DNA of 64,000 nucleotides. It comes from Aliiroseovarius crassostreae. GTDB taxonomy: Bacteria; Pseudomonadota; Alphaproteobacteria; Rhodobacterales; Rhodobacteraceae. This document shows, piece by piece, positions 34,576 through 42,575 of the stretch. A program made the translations under genes and the position numbers. A model generated the notes under the pieces. That model saw nothing but the letters and a program-made list of their open reading frames with translations, was not told the DNA's origin and made no database searches. How positions within the stretch are numbered: position 1 is the first letter of the stretch; each line of letters begins with the position of its first letter. Location of the stretch: assembly GCF_001307765.1 (NCBI RefSeq), contig NZ_LKBA01000001.1, positions 62,001 through 126,000 on the forward strand, given 5' to 3'.

Positions 34576-36402
34576 TCAGAAATGCAAATCGAAGATCCTC
34601 ATTGCTTGCGCCGTCAAGGCCTCTTGGCGCGCGCTCGCTTGGTCGGCACCCCATTCCTCATTCTCGGCCAAGACTTGATTGATCTGCAGGCGGGACACCT
34701 GCAAAATCGCCCGCTTGTTATGGAAAGGTCTATTGCCCGCCCGGTTGTTTTCATCCTCGCTAAGCAATGTCAGATTTCCAATCTTGTGCAGATGAGGCAG
34801 CATCTCCACTCCCGCCTCTTCGGGATTTTGTGGGCTGACATGCTCCAAAGTCATGGCCCGAATGTCGATCGATACATTCGGGGCCATCACAGTTGGTCGG
34901 CCGTTTGCTTGGCCGTTGTACCAAGCCGACATGAACTCTGAAATGGCCAGAAGGTACTTTAGCTCTTTCTTGTTCTTGTCGTAGTTCAATCCATCAAGTT
35001 GGCGCTCCAGCGCTTCAGTGGTCGCATAGCGATCCAAAAGATCTCGCAAGATTGCCTCCAGATCTGCGAGGCGATACTCGTTTGGAGTATCTCTAATCTT
35101 TGTAATCATCGGGCCAATTTTTCTATCGTATTCAGCGATCCTAGCGCGCGCCAACACCCCATAGCGAAACGCAAACCGCTCAAGGACACACATCAAACGT
35201 TCTTGATGGTCAGCACGCAGACTTTGGGCTGCGTAGACAAGTGGGAGTATCCAAAGTTGCTTCAAATCACGAAGCGTATAAGCGAGCCGGTCTGACATAA
35301 CCGGTGACAGATTCAACCCGCCACCGACGATGTTTCCTTCAGCGAGGGCGCTGATCTTCAGCATGTCCGTTTTGAGAGCTTCAACTCTCTGGACGAGAGC
35401 TCTGGCGTCTGCTGCCCCCAGCAGCTCACCGCTCGAGAGCTCCTCAAAGTGCATTGCCTCGAATTCAGTGGATGTGCGGGCGATATTGAATCGCCGCCCC
35501 GTCCGCGCTTGATAGGCAAGCACAAGGTATGCATCGGGATTAGGAGCGATGCCACCTATTTCTTTCCATGCAGCAGCCAGCTGGTCTCTCTCCGCCGCTT
35601 CCAGCCTTTGACCGGCCCGCTCCATTGTGGTTGCACGAAGAAGGTCACAGTCACTAACAGGCAAGCCTCTGTTGTTCAGAACCCTAAATATCAGACTCGC
35701 GTGTTCGGGGGCATTTGCCTCGATGTGCACCACCTCCCAGTCTTCTAGGGCACTCGCGTAGAACTGGTTCAGCGCATTGAACTCACGCTCAGGCGAACCC
35801 GTGGCATCCCGCCGTTCCTGAAGCATAGCGAAACATGCTTCATATGCTGCTTCAAGTCGCCTATGCGACGGAGCTGCTGCTTGCACATCGTCTCCTCTCA
35901 AAAGCCCTTTGAAAACAGCATCATCAGTATCATTCAAGGTTAACGGATAGACATCTTTGGTTTCCATGAACTCTAGGTCTTTGTTCATGATGAAGCGCGA
36001 AAAGAGTGTTTCCGCCATCGTCGACAACGCTGATGCGAGCTCCGGAGAGCCCTCGCGAAATAATTCAGAAGCCGAGAGGCAATGTTGGCGCAAGGACGCG
36101 ACAAACAGCAGGAAGGTGGCAAAGCGCTGCTGTCCATCAATGACTTCTCTTCTGGGGCGGACCAAGCCGCCAGGGTCTTTTGGTGAAGTGACGACTGAGC
36201 CGAAGAAATGCCGTTCACGCTCGCCATTTATTCGTCGCTGCCAACAACGCCGCACATCGTCAATGAACGCATCGATTTGCTCATTTTCCCATTCGTAGGC
36301 CCGCTGGTAGGCGGGTACGCGAAAGAGTGTCATACCACCAAAAAGGGCGGACACCGTGGTCGGCGTGGCGCGCTGGCACAGCAGATCTGAAACTTTTTCC
36401 AT
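34576..36402 (-). CDS. DUF262/DUF1524 protein, SspE/GmrSD-like putative restriction nuclease
   Basis: A 608-residue protein. The N-terminal DUF262 domain has FRVPAYQRAYEWENEQIDAF and DGQQRFATFLLF (near residue 88), a nucleotide-hydrolysis motif. The C-terminal DUF1524 HNH-like domain has MTLEHVSPQN, IGNLTLLSEDENN and NRPFHNKR. GmrSD cuts modified DNA, and SspE is the effector paired with single-strand phosphorothioation. Here the protein sits with a Dnd module. It is the last gene of a minus-strand operon, 11 bases after the preceding stop, and converges on dndA with two bases between. Confidence 0.85.
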   Translation of the reverse strand: MEKVSDLLCQRATPTTVSALFGGMTLFRVPAYQRAYEWENEQIDAFIDDVRRCWQRRINGERERHFFGSVVTSPKDPGGLVRPRREVIDGQQRFATFLLFVASLRQHCLSASELFREGSPELASALSTMAETLFSRFIMNKDLEFMETKDVYPLTLNDTDDAVFKGLLRGDDVQAAAPSHRRLEAAYEACFAMLQERRDATGSPEREFNALNQFYASALEDWEVVHIEANAPEHASLIFRVLNNRGLPVSDCDLLRATTMERAGQRLEAAERDQLAAAWKEIGGIAPNPDAYLVLAYQARTGRRFNIARTSTEFEAMHFEELSSGELLGAADARALVQRVEALKTDMLKISALAEGNIVGGGLNLSPVMSDRLAYTLRDLKQLWILPLVYAAQSLRADHQERLMCVLERFAFRYGVLARARIAEYDRKIGPMITKIRDTPNEYRLADLEAILRDLLDRYATTEALERQLDGLNYDKNKKELKYLLAISEFMSAWYNGQANGRPTVMAPNVSIDIRAMTLEHVSPQNPEEAGVEMLPHLHKIGNLTLLSEDENNRAGNRPFHNKRAILQVSRLQINQVLAENEEWGADQASARQEALTAQAMRIFDLHF

Positions 36403-36413
36403 TTTAATCGACG

Positions 36414-36932
36414 TTACCCAATTTCACTTCTAAGTATGTCCTGATAGCGGATCAGAAAATTCGATGGGTCCGATGGCTTTGGTCCCATCCTGCTTCGGAG
36501 CAGTTCAAATCCGCCGGCGGCATACAGATTCAAAATGTGCATGCCCTCCGCCGATAAACGCGTAGGGGAGGCAACCTGAAGAAGCTTCGCGATCGACCTC
36601 TCAAGCTGCTGTTCAGAATAGTCTTCAGAATGAAGGGCCGTTACTTCCGCATCTACCAACAATCCTGCGATATACTCACGGTATGGTTCGTACTCATTTG
36701 GATAACTCGCAAGGAAGTTTGCTCCGTCGAGCATTTCACTTGTGCCCGTCTTTCTGCAAGAAAGACCAAGCATTAGCCCCGCGTAATATGCGTCAAAAAG
36801 GATGAGTGACCCTCGAGCCGCATCTGATGACTTTGTTCGGCCAAACATTCGCTGGTCGACATAGTCGAAATATATGCGGGCCTCTTTGTGGAGCACAAAT
36901 CCGCGCGCCCGAGCATTTTGATCAAGTGTCAT
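36414..36932 (-). CDS. Unknown protein of the helicase/ATPase operon
   Basis: A 172-residue soluble, mainly helical protein (for example RGSLILFDAYYAGLMLGLSCRKTG, YRGYI-like and SEQQLERSIAKLLQVASPTRLSAEGMHILNLYAAGGFELLRSRMG). No catalytic motif recognised. It overlaps the ATPase gene by four bases, so tight coupling suggests a partner subunit. Position corresponds to the fourth gene of a PbeABCD-like set, which is inference. Confidence 0.75.
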   Translation of the reverse strand: MTLDQNARARGFVLHKEARIYFDYVDQRMFGRTKSSDAARGSLILFDAYYAGLMLGLSCRKTGTSEMLDGANFLASYPNEYEPYREYIAGLLVDAEVTALHSEDYSEQQLERSIAKLLQVASPTRLSAEGMHILNLYAAGGFELLRSRMGPKPSDPSNFLIRYQDILRSEIG

Positions 36933-38869
36933 GCCGATGTTCTCCCGCTTTGGAATTGGAAGAATGCGTTCTTGCTGTCATCTATCTTTACGGATCCGTC
37001 CGATTGATCGATTGAAGCTGTTATAAATTGGGTGTCCGCCCGCCCTTCGAAAGAATCGGCAAAACCCTCACGCTCACTCGAAATGACGAAAATGATAAGT
37101 TGGTCAAAGATCTTCGGGATCAATGCCCCAACGTTCTGCCGCAAAACCAGGTCTAAGGAGACTGCCGGAGAGTCGACAATAAAGGGAAGCCGTGCTGGCG
37201 CTTCCGCCAAGAGGGCGGTCAAGAAGGCATAACAAACCGCGAGCTTTTGCCCTTCACTCGCACTATCTTTCGGGAGATTTTCTTCGTTAACAAGATGAAG
37301 ACGACCGTCGATCCTGGACACACGAATGACCTCATTGTCCAGAATTTTTTCCAGCTGAACGTTTGTTCGATCCTTGACGAACACCTGAAGTCGTTCTTTT
37401 GAGAGTTTCCGCGCGCGTCTCGCTGCAAGGATCAGCTTGTCCGCAGCTGTAAAGTAGCGATTATTCTCGCTGGCTGTTTCGTACGCCTTCCTCCGCTCCC
37501 TTTCCATTTCTCGGCAAGCGGGAAGGTTTCGCTTCCAGTCGGCCTCATCAAGCGAAATAGGTACATCCGTCAGAAAGCGGAGAGCCTGATCTTTTCTGGC
37601 CTTTTCCGCCGAAAGCTCCCCTTTTTCAGATGTGAGCCTCTCTACTTCCTCCATGCCAGCTTGCGCTTTCTCGATATCCAGGCGCGCTCGCTCTTGTCCG
37701 ACCGAGGTCAGCCGATCTTCGGCATCGCTCAGGTCTTCGATCACCTCGGAGAAGGAGCGCCGATCGACACTGTCCGTAAGCTTGTAACGGATATCATTGA
37801 TGACGCTTACTTGCTCGTCACCTAGATGGTCGTCAGCATGCGAAAGAATATGGCTCCGTTTCTCGTCATCCAATTCAACGCCGCAAACGCACCTATCCTG
37901 TACTGCAAGATCTTCGAAAAAGGATCTAGAGGATCTCGGCAACCTTTTTTCTTTTAACGTTTCACTTAAGGTGTTTAGTCTCGCGGCAACAAAAGTATGG
38001 AGACTTAGTGGGGACCGAAAGCTCGAAATCGCACTGCTGGAATATTTTGCGATATCACTACTCGCGGCTCGACTTCGATCATCAATATCCTTCTGCCTCT
38101 CCTGAAACTCCTCGTTTTCGTAACCCAACTCGCGGCAGCGGTCGTCGATTTCGTTTAATCTTCCGTCAATTCTTTCGAGAGCACGATCAAGCGACACCTT
38201 TTCCTGATTGAGCTTAGCAAGAACCTCCTTCGCCTCGGTGTACTCTCGTTCCAGTCGATTTACAGCCGCTTGTTCAGAAGCCGTGGTTACATCCCTGTTT
38301 CGCTTCTTTCGATTACCTTTAAGGGTCTCTATTCGGCCAACAAGATCGTCAAAAGAATCAGTTCTATATAGTGCCTCGATCGCCTTGTCCGCAGCAGCGG
38401 CGCCGTCTTTGAGCATATCTTGTGCAAGTTCACCATCAAAGACGAACAGATCAATACTTCGGCTCAAAGCTGAGGCTAACGCAGGGTCAATCGAGTTTAG
38501 AAGGTGTCCAGATTGCTTACCGCTCTGGACAGTCGTGGTGTAGAAATAGTGACGCCCCATCTCAAAATCGAAATCAATCCGAAACGTCAACCTTTCTCCG
38601 GAAACGATGAGAACGAGCTCGAAATACCCTTCCTTAGTCGTTCGGTCAGCCTGCAATGCTGCAATCGAAAGTGATTGATCCAAACGGCCCGTTAGAGCCG
38701 ACCGCAGAAGCGCCATCGTCGTGGTTTTACCCGTTCCGTTTGGCATTTGCAGAAGGACGTGACTGTATTTATCTGGATCAAGAGTGACACTGGCATCGCG
38801 CAGATAGCCGCGCAGCCCCTTTGCGTTCCAACCTAGAACAAGAACGTTATTACTTGTCACGTTGAGCAT
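36929..38869 (-). CDS. SMC/DndD-like ATPase of the defence operon
   Basis: A 646-residue P-loop ATPase with Walker A LLQMPNGTGKTTTMALL (near 42), long coiled coils (about 190-300 and 350-450) and a CVCG motif (near 320) where SbcC/Rad50 proteins carry a zinc hook. The C-terminal signature is DSASEGQKLAVCYAFLTALL and Walker B FIVDSPAVSLD. It resembles DndD but is a separate gene and lacks its N-terminal blocks. It probably works with the helicase encoded upstream. Its start overlaps the small gene by 20 bases. Confidence 0.85.
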   Translation of the reverse strand: MLNVTSNNVLVLGWNAKGLRGYLRDASVTLDPDKYSHVLLQMPNGTGKTTTMALLRSALTGRLDQSLSIAALQADRTTKEGYFELVLIVSGERLTFRIDFDFEMGRHYFYTTTVQSGKQSGHLLNSIDPALASALSRSIDLFVFDGELAQDMLKDGAAAADKAIEALYRTDSFDDLVGRIETLKGNRKKRNRDVTTASEQAAVNRLEREYTEAKEVLAKLNQEKVSLDRALERIDGRLNEIDDRCRELGYENEEFQERQKDIDDRSRAASSDIAKYSSSAISSFRSPLSLHTFVAARLNTLSETLKEKRLPRSSRSFFEDLAVQDRCVCGVELDDEKRSHILSHADDHLGDEQVSVINDIRYKLTDSVDRRSFSEVIEDLSDAEDRLTSVGQERARLDIEKAQAGMEEVERLTSEKGELSAEKARKDQALRFLTDVPISLDEADWKRNLPACREMERERRKAYETASENNRYFTAADKLILAARRARKLSKERLQVFVKDRTNVQLEKILDNEVIRVSRIDGRLHLVNEENLPKDSASEGQKLAVCYAFLTALLAEAPARLPFIVDSPAVSLDLVLRQNVGALIPKIFDQLIIFVISSEREGFADSFEGRADTQFITASIDQSDGSVKIDDSKNAFFQFQSGRTSA

Positions 38870-39053
38870 CCTCTTCGAGGATAAGTTCTATTGTATCCTC
38901 AATCCTATGTGGTGGAGGCAAAGCTTCTAACGTCGCCTTCAGCAATCGCTCCGTGGACTGCTGAACCGAAGTGTTGTGAGAAACTTTCTTGGAAGCCTCT
39001 GCGATCGCAGCTGCAATTTCTTGTGCAGCCGTGGTCTGATCCTGACCATTCAT
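38850..39053 (-). CDS. Small helical protein of the defence operon
   Basis: A 67-residue acidic protein predicted as helical (TTAAQEIAAAIAEASKKVS, STERLLKATLEALPPPHRIEDTIELILEED). It overlaps the helicase stop by four bases and the ATPase start by 20. The dense overlaps on both sides support it as a real gene. It may be an adaptor between helicase and ATPase. No known family seen. Confidence 0.7.
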   Translation of the reverse strand: MNGQDQTTAAQEIAAAIAEASKKVSHNTSVQQSTERLLKATLEALPPPHRIEDTIELILEEDAQRDK

Positions 39054-40942
39054 AGTTCTTCCCTCCGCGTCCCGCTCAGCTCAGCAAGCCACTCATAACG
39101 TCTAAGGTCAGTCGTGTCGCTGTCATCTTCATCGCCGAAATCGATAAAATCCAATACATGCGCTCTTTTATTGACGTTGCAAGGATCGGTACGCAAGCAA
39201 CGACCAAGTCGCTGGATGGTTTCGAGCTTGGCCCGCGCAGATGAAAACAGAACAATATTCCTGACAGATTTAATGTCGATGCCTTCAGATAGGCGATGGC
39301 AACTCACCAAACAATCGAGCTTCCCCTGGGCAAAATCCAACAATCGCTGCGGCTCATCTCCTTCATAATAGGTGCCAAAGACAATGCCCGCTTCCAAAAG
39401 ATACCTCTGGACCAGTTCGCCGTATTTTCGCGTTTCTACGAAGATCAGGGATCTCTCATAGAGCTCAGGGTTTGCCGTTAAGTGGTCCTTGAAGGGCTCC
39501 AACTTCTCAGTCGTAACCTTTCGAACACGTGACAGCTCGCGATAGAGCGCTTCATCACTTACAACTTCACCCGCCGCTTTTTTTCCGTGATGTCGTTTGA
39601 TCAAGTTTCGAATTTCTACCCGATCTTCATCCGATAATTCGTACTCCAGGGCGGTGTAGTCGAACTCACACAAGATGCCCCTACGAATTGCATCTTCAAT
39701 TTCAAACTTAAAGATGACTGGGCCGATTTCCGTTTCGATGAAACCGTTACCAATTTCATCATACTCTCTCTCTGGTGTTGCACTCAGCCCCAATCGATAT
39801 CCAATCGGAGAAACCCATCCGGTCAGGGAGCTGACTTGCGCGGGAGAACCAAAGCCATGCACCTCATCGCAAATTATGAGTGTCCTTTCTAACGCACCAT
39901 CAACGCTGGAAAGGAAATCTGACAAGTAGCTTTGAGAAACAAGCAACAGTCTCTTTCCGCGACCGGCGACAAATCGCGGCCCTTCCCGGTTTTGACCGAA
40001 ATGGCGATAGATCCGGTAGGCGCTGTCCGTCACCATTGCTTGGAACCATTGTTCTAGCAGGTCATTTCCTCGCATCGTTACAATGACTGTATCCACCAAG
40101 TTTAGAGATGTGAGCTTTTCGATGATGCGAAGTGCGGTTCGGGTCTTTCCAGTTCCGGTAGCCATCTCAAGCACACCGTTCTTTTTGGACAAGAAGCACT
40201 CAATCGCGTCGTCTTGGTGGCGCCACCTGCTATCCGCTTTGAGTTGGCGTTCGGAACTACGGCTCGGTCGGTAGAACTGCGCTAGGTTTCCGCGGATGGC
40301 TTCGGGAATATCGAAGCATCGGACATTCGGGTCGCTGTTAGTCCAGAGCCGCTCAAAACGCTTGCGATGCGACTCAACCCGTGAGGCATCTCGTGGGTCT
40401 GCCCAGCTCAGAAAAACGTCAAGGCTTTCAAAATTTCTGCGCCCTTGCTCGGTCTCGTTTTGGGAACCGTGGAACACAACACTATCACCGGTATGATCTC
40501 TAAAAATTCCGAGCTTAGGATGATAGTCACCACTTAGCTTGCCGGTTGGGATGGCCAACCGGACAGTCAGAAGCCTCTCAGCAATCATGTAGGAGAGTGT
40601 TTGGACGGGTTTGGAACTCGCGCTTTGAGCGAGTTCGTCCACCTCTTCTCTCAGCGCTTGGAGGAGCACCTCGTCGTCGATCGCATCCGAGCCTTGTTTG
40701 ATCGCTGCCCAGTCTTCAGGCTTAAGCCTAGGACTAGTCAGTAGTCTCATTGTTCCGCCGTTTTGCGCGAAACCTGCGATCCCAGTCGCCACCCGTTGTA
40801 GCCAACCTGAAGTGAAATAACCCACACCCCGGTCATAGGACACGGAATGAGCAAGGCACGGATTCATCAGCACCTGATCGATGTCATCCTTTGAGGTGTC
40901 AACGTCAGATGGAAAGGTTAGAGATCTCAAGGATTTGTTCAT
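39050..40942 (-). CDS. PLD-like/superfamily 2 DEVH helicase of the defence operon
   Basis: A 630-residue protein. The N-terminal phospholipase-D-like part has YHPKLGIFRD and FHGSQNETEQGRRNFESLDVF (near 155-185), the HxK and GS.N pattern of nucleases or DNA-binding relatives. A superfamily 2 helicase follows: Walker A LEMATGTGKTRTALR (near 258), ICDEVHGFG, LSATPE, and motif VI QRLGRCLR near 590. First gene of the minus-strand five-gene operon. ATG 40942 was chosen. A GTG start at 40960 is also possible. Confidence 0.88.
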   Translation of the reverse strand: MNKSLRSLTFPSDVDTSKDDIDQVLMNPCLAHSVSYDRGVGYFTSGWLQRVATGIAGFAQNGGTMRLLTSPRLKPEDWAAIKQGSDAIDDEVLLQALREEVDELAQSASSKPVQTLSYMIAERLLTVRLAIPTGKLSGDYHPKLGIFRDHTGDSVVFHGSQNETEQGRRNFESLDVFLSWADPRDASRVESHRKRFERLWTNSDPNVRCFDIPEAIRGNLAQFYRPSRSSERQLKADSRWRHQDDAIECFLSKKNGVLEMATGTGKTRTALRIIEKLTSLNLVDTVIVTMRGNDLLEQWFQAMVTDSAYRIYRHFGQNREGPRFVAGRGKRLLLVSQSYLSDFLSSVDGALERTLIICDEVHGFGSPAQVSSLTGWVSPIGYRLGLSATPEREYDEIGNGFIETEIGPVIFKFEIEDAIRRGILCEFDYTALEYELSDEDRVEIRNLIKRHHGKKAAGEVVSDEALYRELSRVRKVTTEKLEPFKDHLTANPELYERSLIFVETRKYGELVQRYLLEAGIVFGTYYEGDEPQRLLDFAQGKLDCLVSCHRLSEGIDIKSVRNIVLFSSARAKLETIQRLGRCLRTDPCNVNKRAHVLDFIDFGDEDDSDTTDLRRYEWLAELSGTRREEL

Positions 40943-41470
40943 GGGACAATCCTGCATCACACAGGAGGGATTTGGAAGGTTGAAATGTGCAACGACGTGC
41001 TACCCGGGGGCTGATGCAGTGACCGCCCTTCCGATGAGATCAATGGGTCCTGAGCCCAGAACAAACAACCCGGTTTTGCCGAGGTTCCAGTCGCGATCGA
41101 AGAGACGGAGAGCAAGCGTCGGGCTGCGGTAGCGTCCCTCGCATGATGCTCAAGGCTTGCCTCGGCGTGCAGGCCAATATCATCAGTCCAATAGGTCTCA
41201 ATGCTCAGTTGCAACATTATCGCCGCGTTTCGAGGACCGCTTTGTCCGCATTGCTACCGCGATGAAGCGAATACGTCTCCGATGCCGGTTGAACGACAGT
41301 GTATGAGAGGGCGTGGCTGCACAGCAACTGCTCGGCTTGACGGCTGGCACGGGCCGTTGATCGGCGCCGCGTTGCCTAAGCCCAAGCCCCTATGATGACT
41401 GACCGCCGGGACGGCGCAGAATCGAAAGCTTGATCGAATTAATGCCATGCCCACAGGGTAAATTGCCTTC
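40943..41470. other. Gap inside the right end of the transposon
   Basis: This stretch of about 530 bases must hold the helicase-operon promoter. A minus-strand open frame (41217-40957) reads LHAEASLEHHARDATAARRLL and similar, with no clear family or ribosome site. I regard it as non-coding or decayed. Nothing else is supported. Confidence 0.4.
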
Positions 41471-41544
41471 AATGGACAAAAACTCTGTCACGAATGGACA
41501 GAAACCTGTCACAAATGGCCAAGTCAGGTGTCACCCGACAGACA
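41471..41544. repeat. Right end of the Tn7-like element with TnsB-type repeats
   Basis: Reading inward on the minus strand, the terminus TGTCTGTCGGGTGACA (41529-41544) is followed by ACTTGGCCATTTGTGACA (41507-41524), TTCTGTCCATTCGTGACA (41486-41503) and TTTTGTCCATT (41471-41481). The repeats are closely packed, unlike the spaced ones at the left end, the same asymmetry known for Tn7. TCAAG follows outside. Confidence 0.87.
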
Positions 41545-41555
41545 TCAAGAACCAG

Positions 41556-41631
41556 TGGTGAGCCGTGAAGGATTCGAACCTTCGACCCACTGATTAAAAG
41601 TCAGTTGCTCTACCAACTGAGCTAACGGCCC
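41556..41631 (-). tRNA. tRNA-Lys (anticodon TTT)
   Basis: Seventy-six bases on the minus strand folding as a full cloverleaf. The acceptor stem GGGCCGT/ACGGCTC is complete with one G-U pair. D-arm is GCTCAGTTGGTAGAGC, anticodon arm CTGACTTTTAATCAG with TTT, and T-arm GGTTCGAATCC, with encoded CCA at 41556-41558. The Tn7-like element ends 11 bases beyond the CCA and has displaced its terminator. Confidence 0.97.
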
Positions 41632-41740
41632 ACTCTGTGAGGGCGGGTTCTAGTGTTGTGTGCTGGGGGGGTCAACCCAAAAAACGCAGAAATTTTGCGT
41701 TCTCTGGCAAAAGTTCTTCGAAAGGTCTATATCGCGCCTC

Positions 41741-42574
41741 ATGGAACATGTTTCGACACCTGAGAATCTGAGCTTCATGAAATGGCATGGGGCGGGAAAT
41801 GACTTCGTGATGATTGATTCACGAGGGCGCGAAGCTGTTGTGACACGGGACCTTGCAGCGAAACTGGGGGATCGCAACCGGGGGGTCGGGTTTGATCAGC
41901 TGGCTGAGATTCGCAGCTCGGATGTGGCCGATATTGATCTGGATTTCTGGAACAGTGACGGATCGCGTGCCGGGGCCTGTGGCAATGCCACGCGCTGTGT
42001 GGCGCGTTACATGATGGATCAGACCGGCAAAACCGCGCTGACCATTCGAACCGCACGCGGTGTGCTTGAGGCCCGCGAAGACGGGGATCAGGTGGCGGTG
42101 AATATGGGGCAGCCGCAAACCAGCTGGGCCGAGGTGCCGCTGGCGCGTGACGTAGACACCGCGCATCTGCCGATTGAGGGCGATCCGGCGGCGATTGGCA
42201 TGGGCAACCCCCATTGTGTGTTCTTCGTGGATGACGCCGATCTGGTGGATGTGGCGGGGGTTGGACCCGAGTTTGAAACCCACGACCTGTTTCCGGAACA
42301 TACCAATGTGGAATTTGCCTCGGTCCGCGCCAAGGACGAGATCCGTATGCGGGTCTGGGAACGCGGCACCGGCATTACGCTTGCGTGCGGGTCCGGTGCC
42401 TGCGCCACTGCGGTTGCGGCGTATCAGCGGGGCCTGACCGGGCCCAAAGTGCGGATGGAGCTGGACGGGGGGTGGCTGACGCTGGACATTCGTGATGATG
42501 GCGTCTGGATGACCGGCCCCACGGCGTTTGTCTTTGCGGGGGAACTGACCCCTGCCTTTCTGAAAGACCTTTGA
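41741..42574 (+). CDS. dapF: Diaminopimelate epimerase
   Basis: A 277-residue enzyme converting LL- to meso-diaminopimelate for lysine and peptidoglycan synthesis. The two catalytic cysteines are in [11 protein letters not shown] (near 80) and [11 protein letters not shown] (near 220). [13 protein letters not shown] at the N-terminus is the family start. I chose the Met at 41741 because it is close to that block. The upstream extension is unlike the family. mtaB follows after one base. Confidence 0.96.
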   Translation: MEHVSTPENLSFMKWHGAGNDFVMIDSRGREAVVTRDLAAKLGDRNRGVGFDQLAEIRSSDVADIDLDFWNSDGSRAGACGNATRCVARYMMDQTGKTALTIRTARGVLEAREDGDQVAVNMGQPQTSWAEVPLARDVDTAHLPIEGDPAAIGMGNPHCVFFVDDADLVDVAGVGPEFETHDLFPEHTNVEFASVRAKDEIRMRVWERGTGITLACGSGACATAVAAYQRGLTGPKVRMELDGGWLTLDIRDDGVWMTGPTAFVFAGELTPAFLKDL

Positions 42575-42575
42575 C

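Larger units (their letters stand above)
18017..41544. mobile_element. Tn7-like transposon with phosphorothioation defence cargo
   Basis: The left end begins TGTCGGGTGACA at 18017. The right end, read inward, is TGTCTGTCGGGTGACA finishing at 41544. TCAAG occurs directly outside both ends (18012-18016 and 41545-41549), a 5-bp duplication typical of Tn7-type transposition. Each end has three copies of a TTNTGTCCATTNGTGACA-like repeat. The core genes tnsA, tniA, tniB and tniQ sit at the left end, all on the minus strand. The cargo is dndBCDEA, a five-gene helicase/ATPase operon, metallophosphoesterases and regulators. The right end is 11 bases from the tRNA-Lys 3' end. Confidence 0.9.

Noticed and set aside
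34576-40942. dndFGH restriction genes
   Set aside because: The helicase and ATPase here have different domain orders from DptF/DptH, and a DptG-like gene is missing, so the operon is not called dndFGH.
40957-41217. Possible small gene near the right end of the transposon
   Set aside because: It has no clear family and no ribosome site, and it overlaps the expected promoter region of the helicase operon.
18017-41544. CRISPR-associated transposon
   Set aside because: TnsA, TnsB, TnsC and TniQ homologues are present, but no Cas gene, CRISPR repeat array or tRNA-derived spacer is visible anywhere in the element.
41545-41640. Integrase-type genomic island at tRNA-Lys
   Set aside because: There is no tyrosine integrase and no direct repeat of the tRNA 3' end. 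The ends and 5-bp duplication fit a DDE transposon instead.
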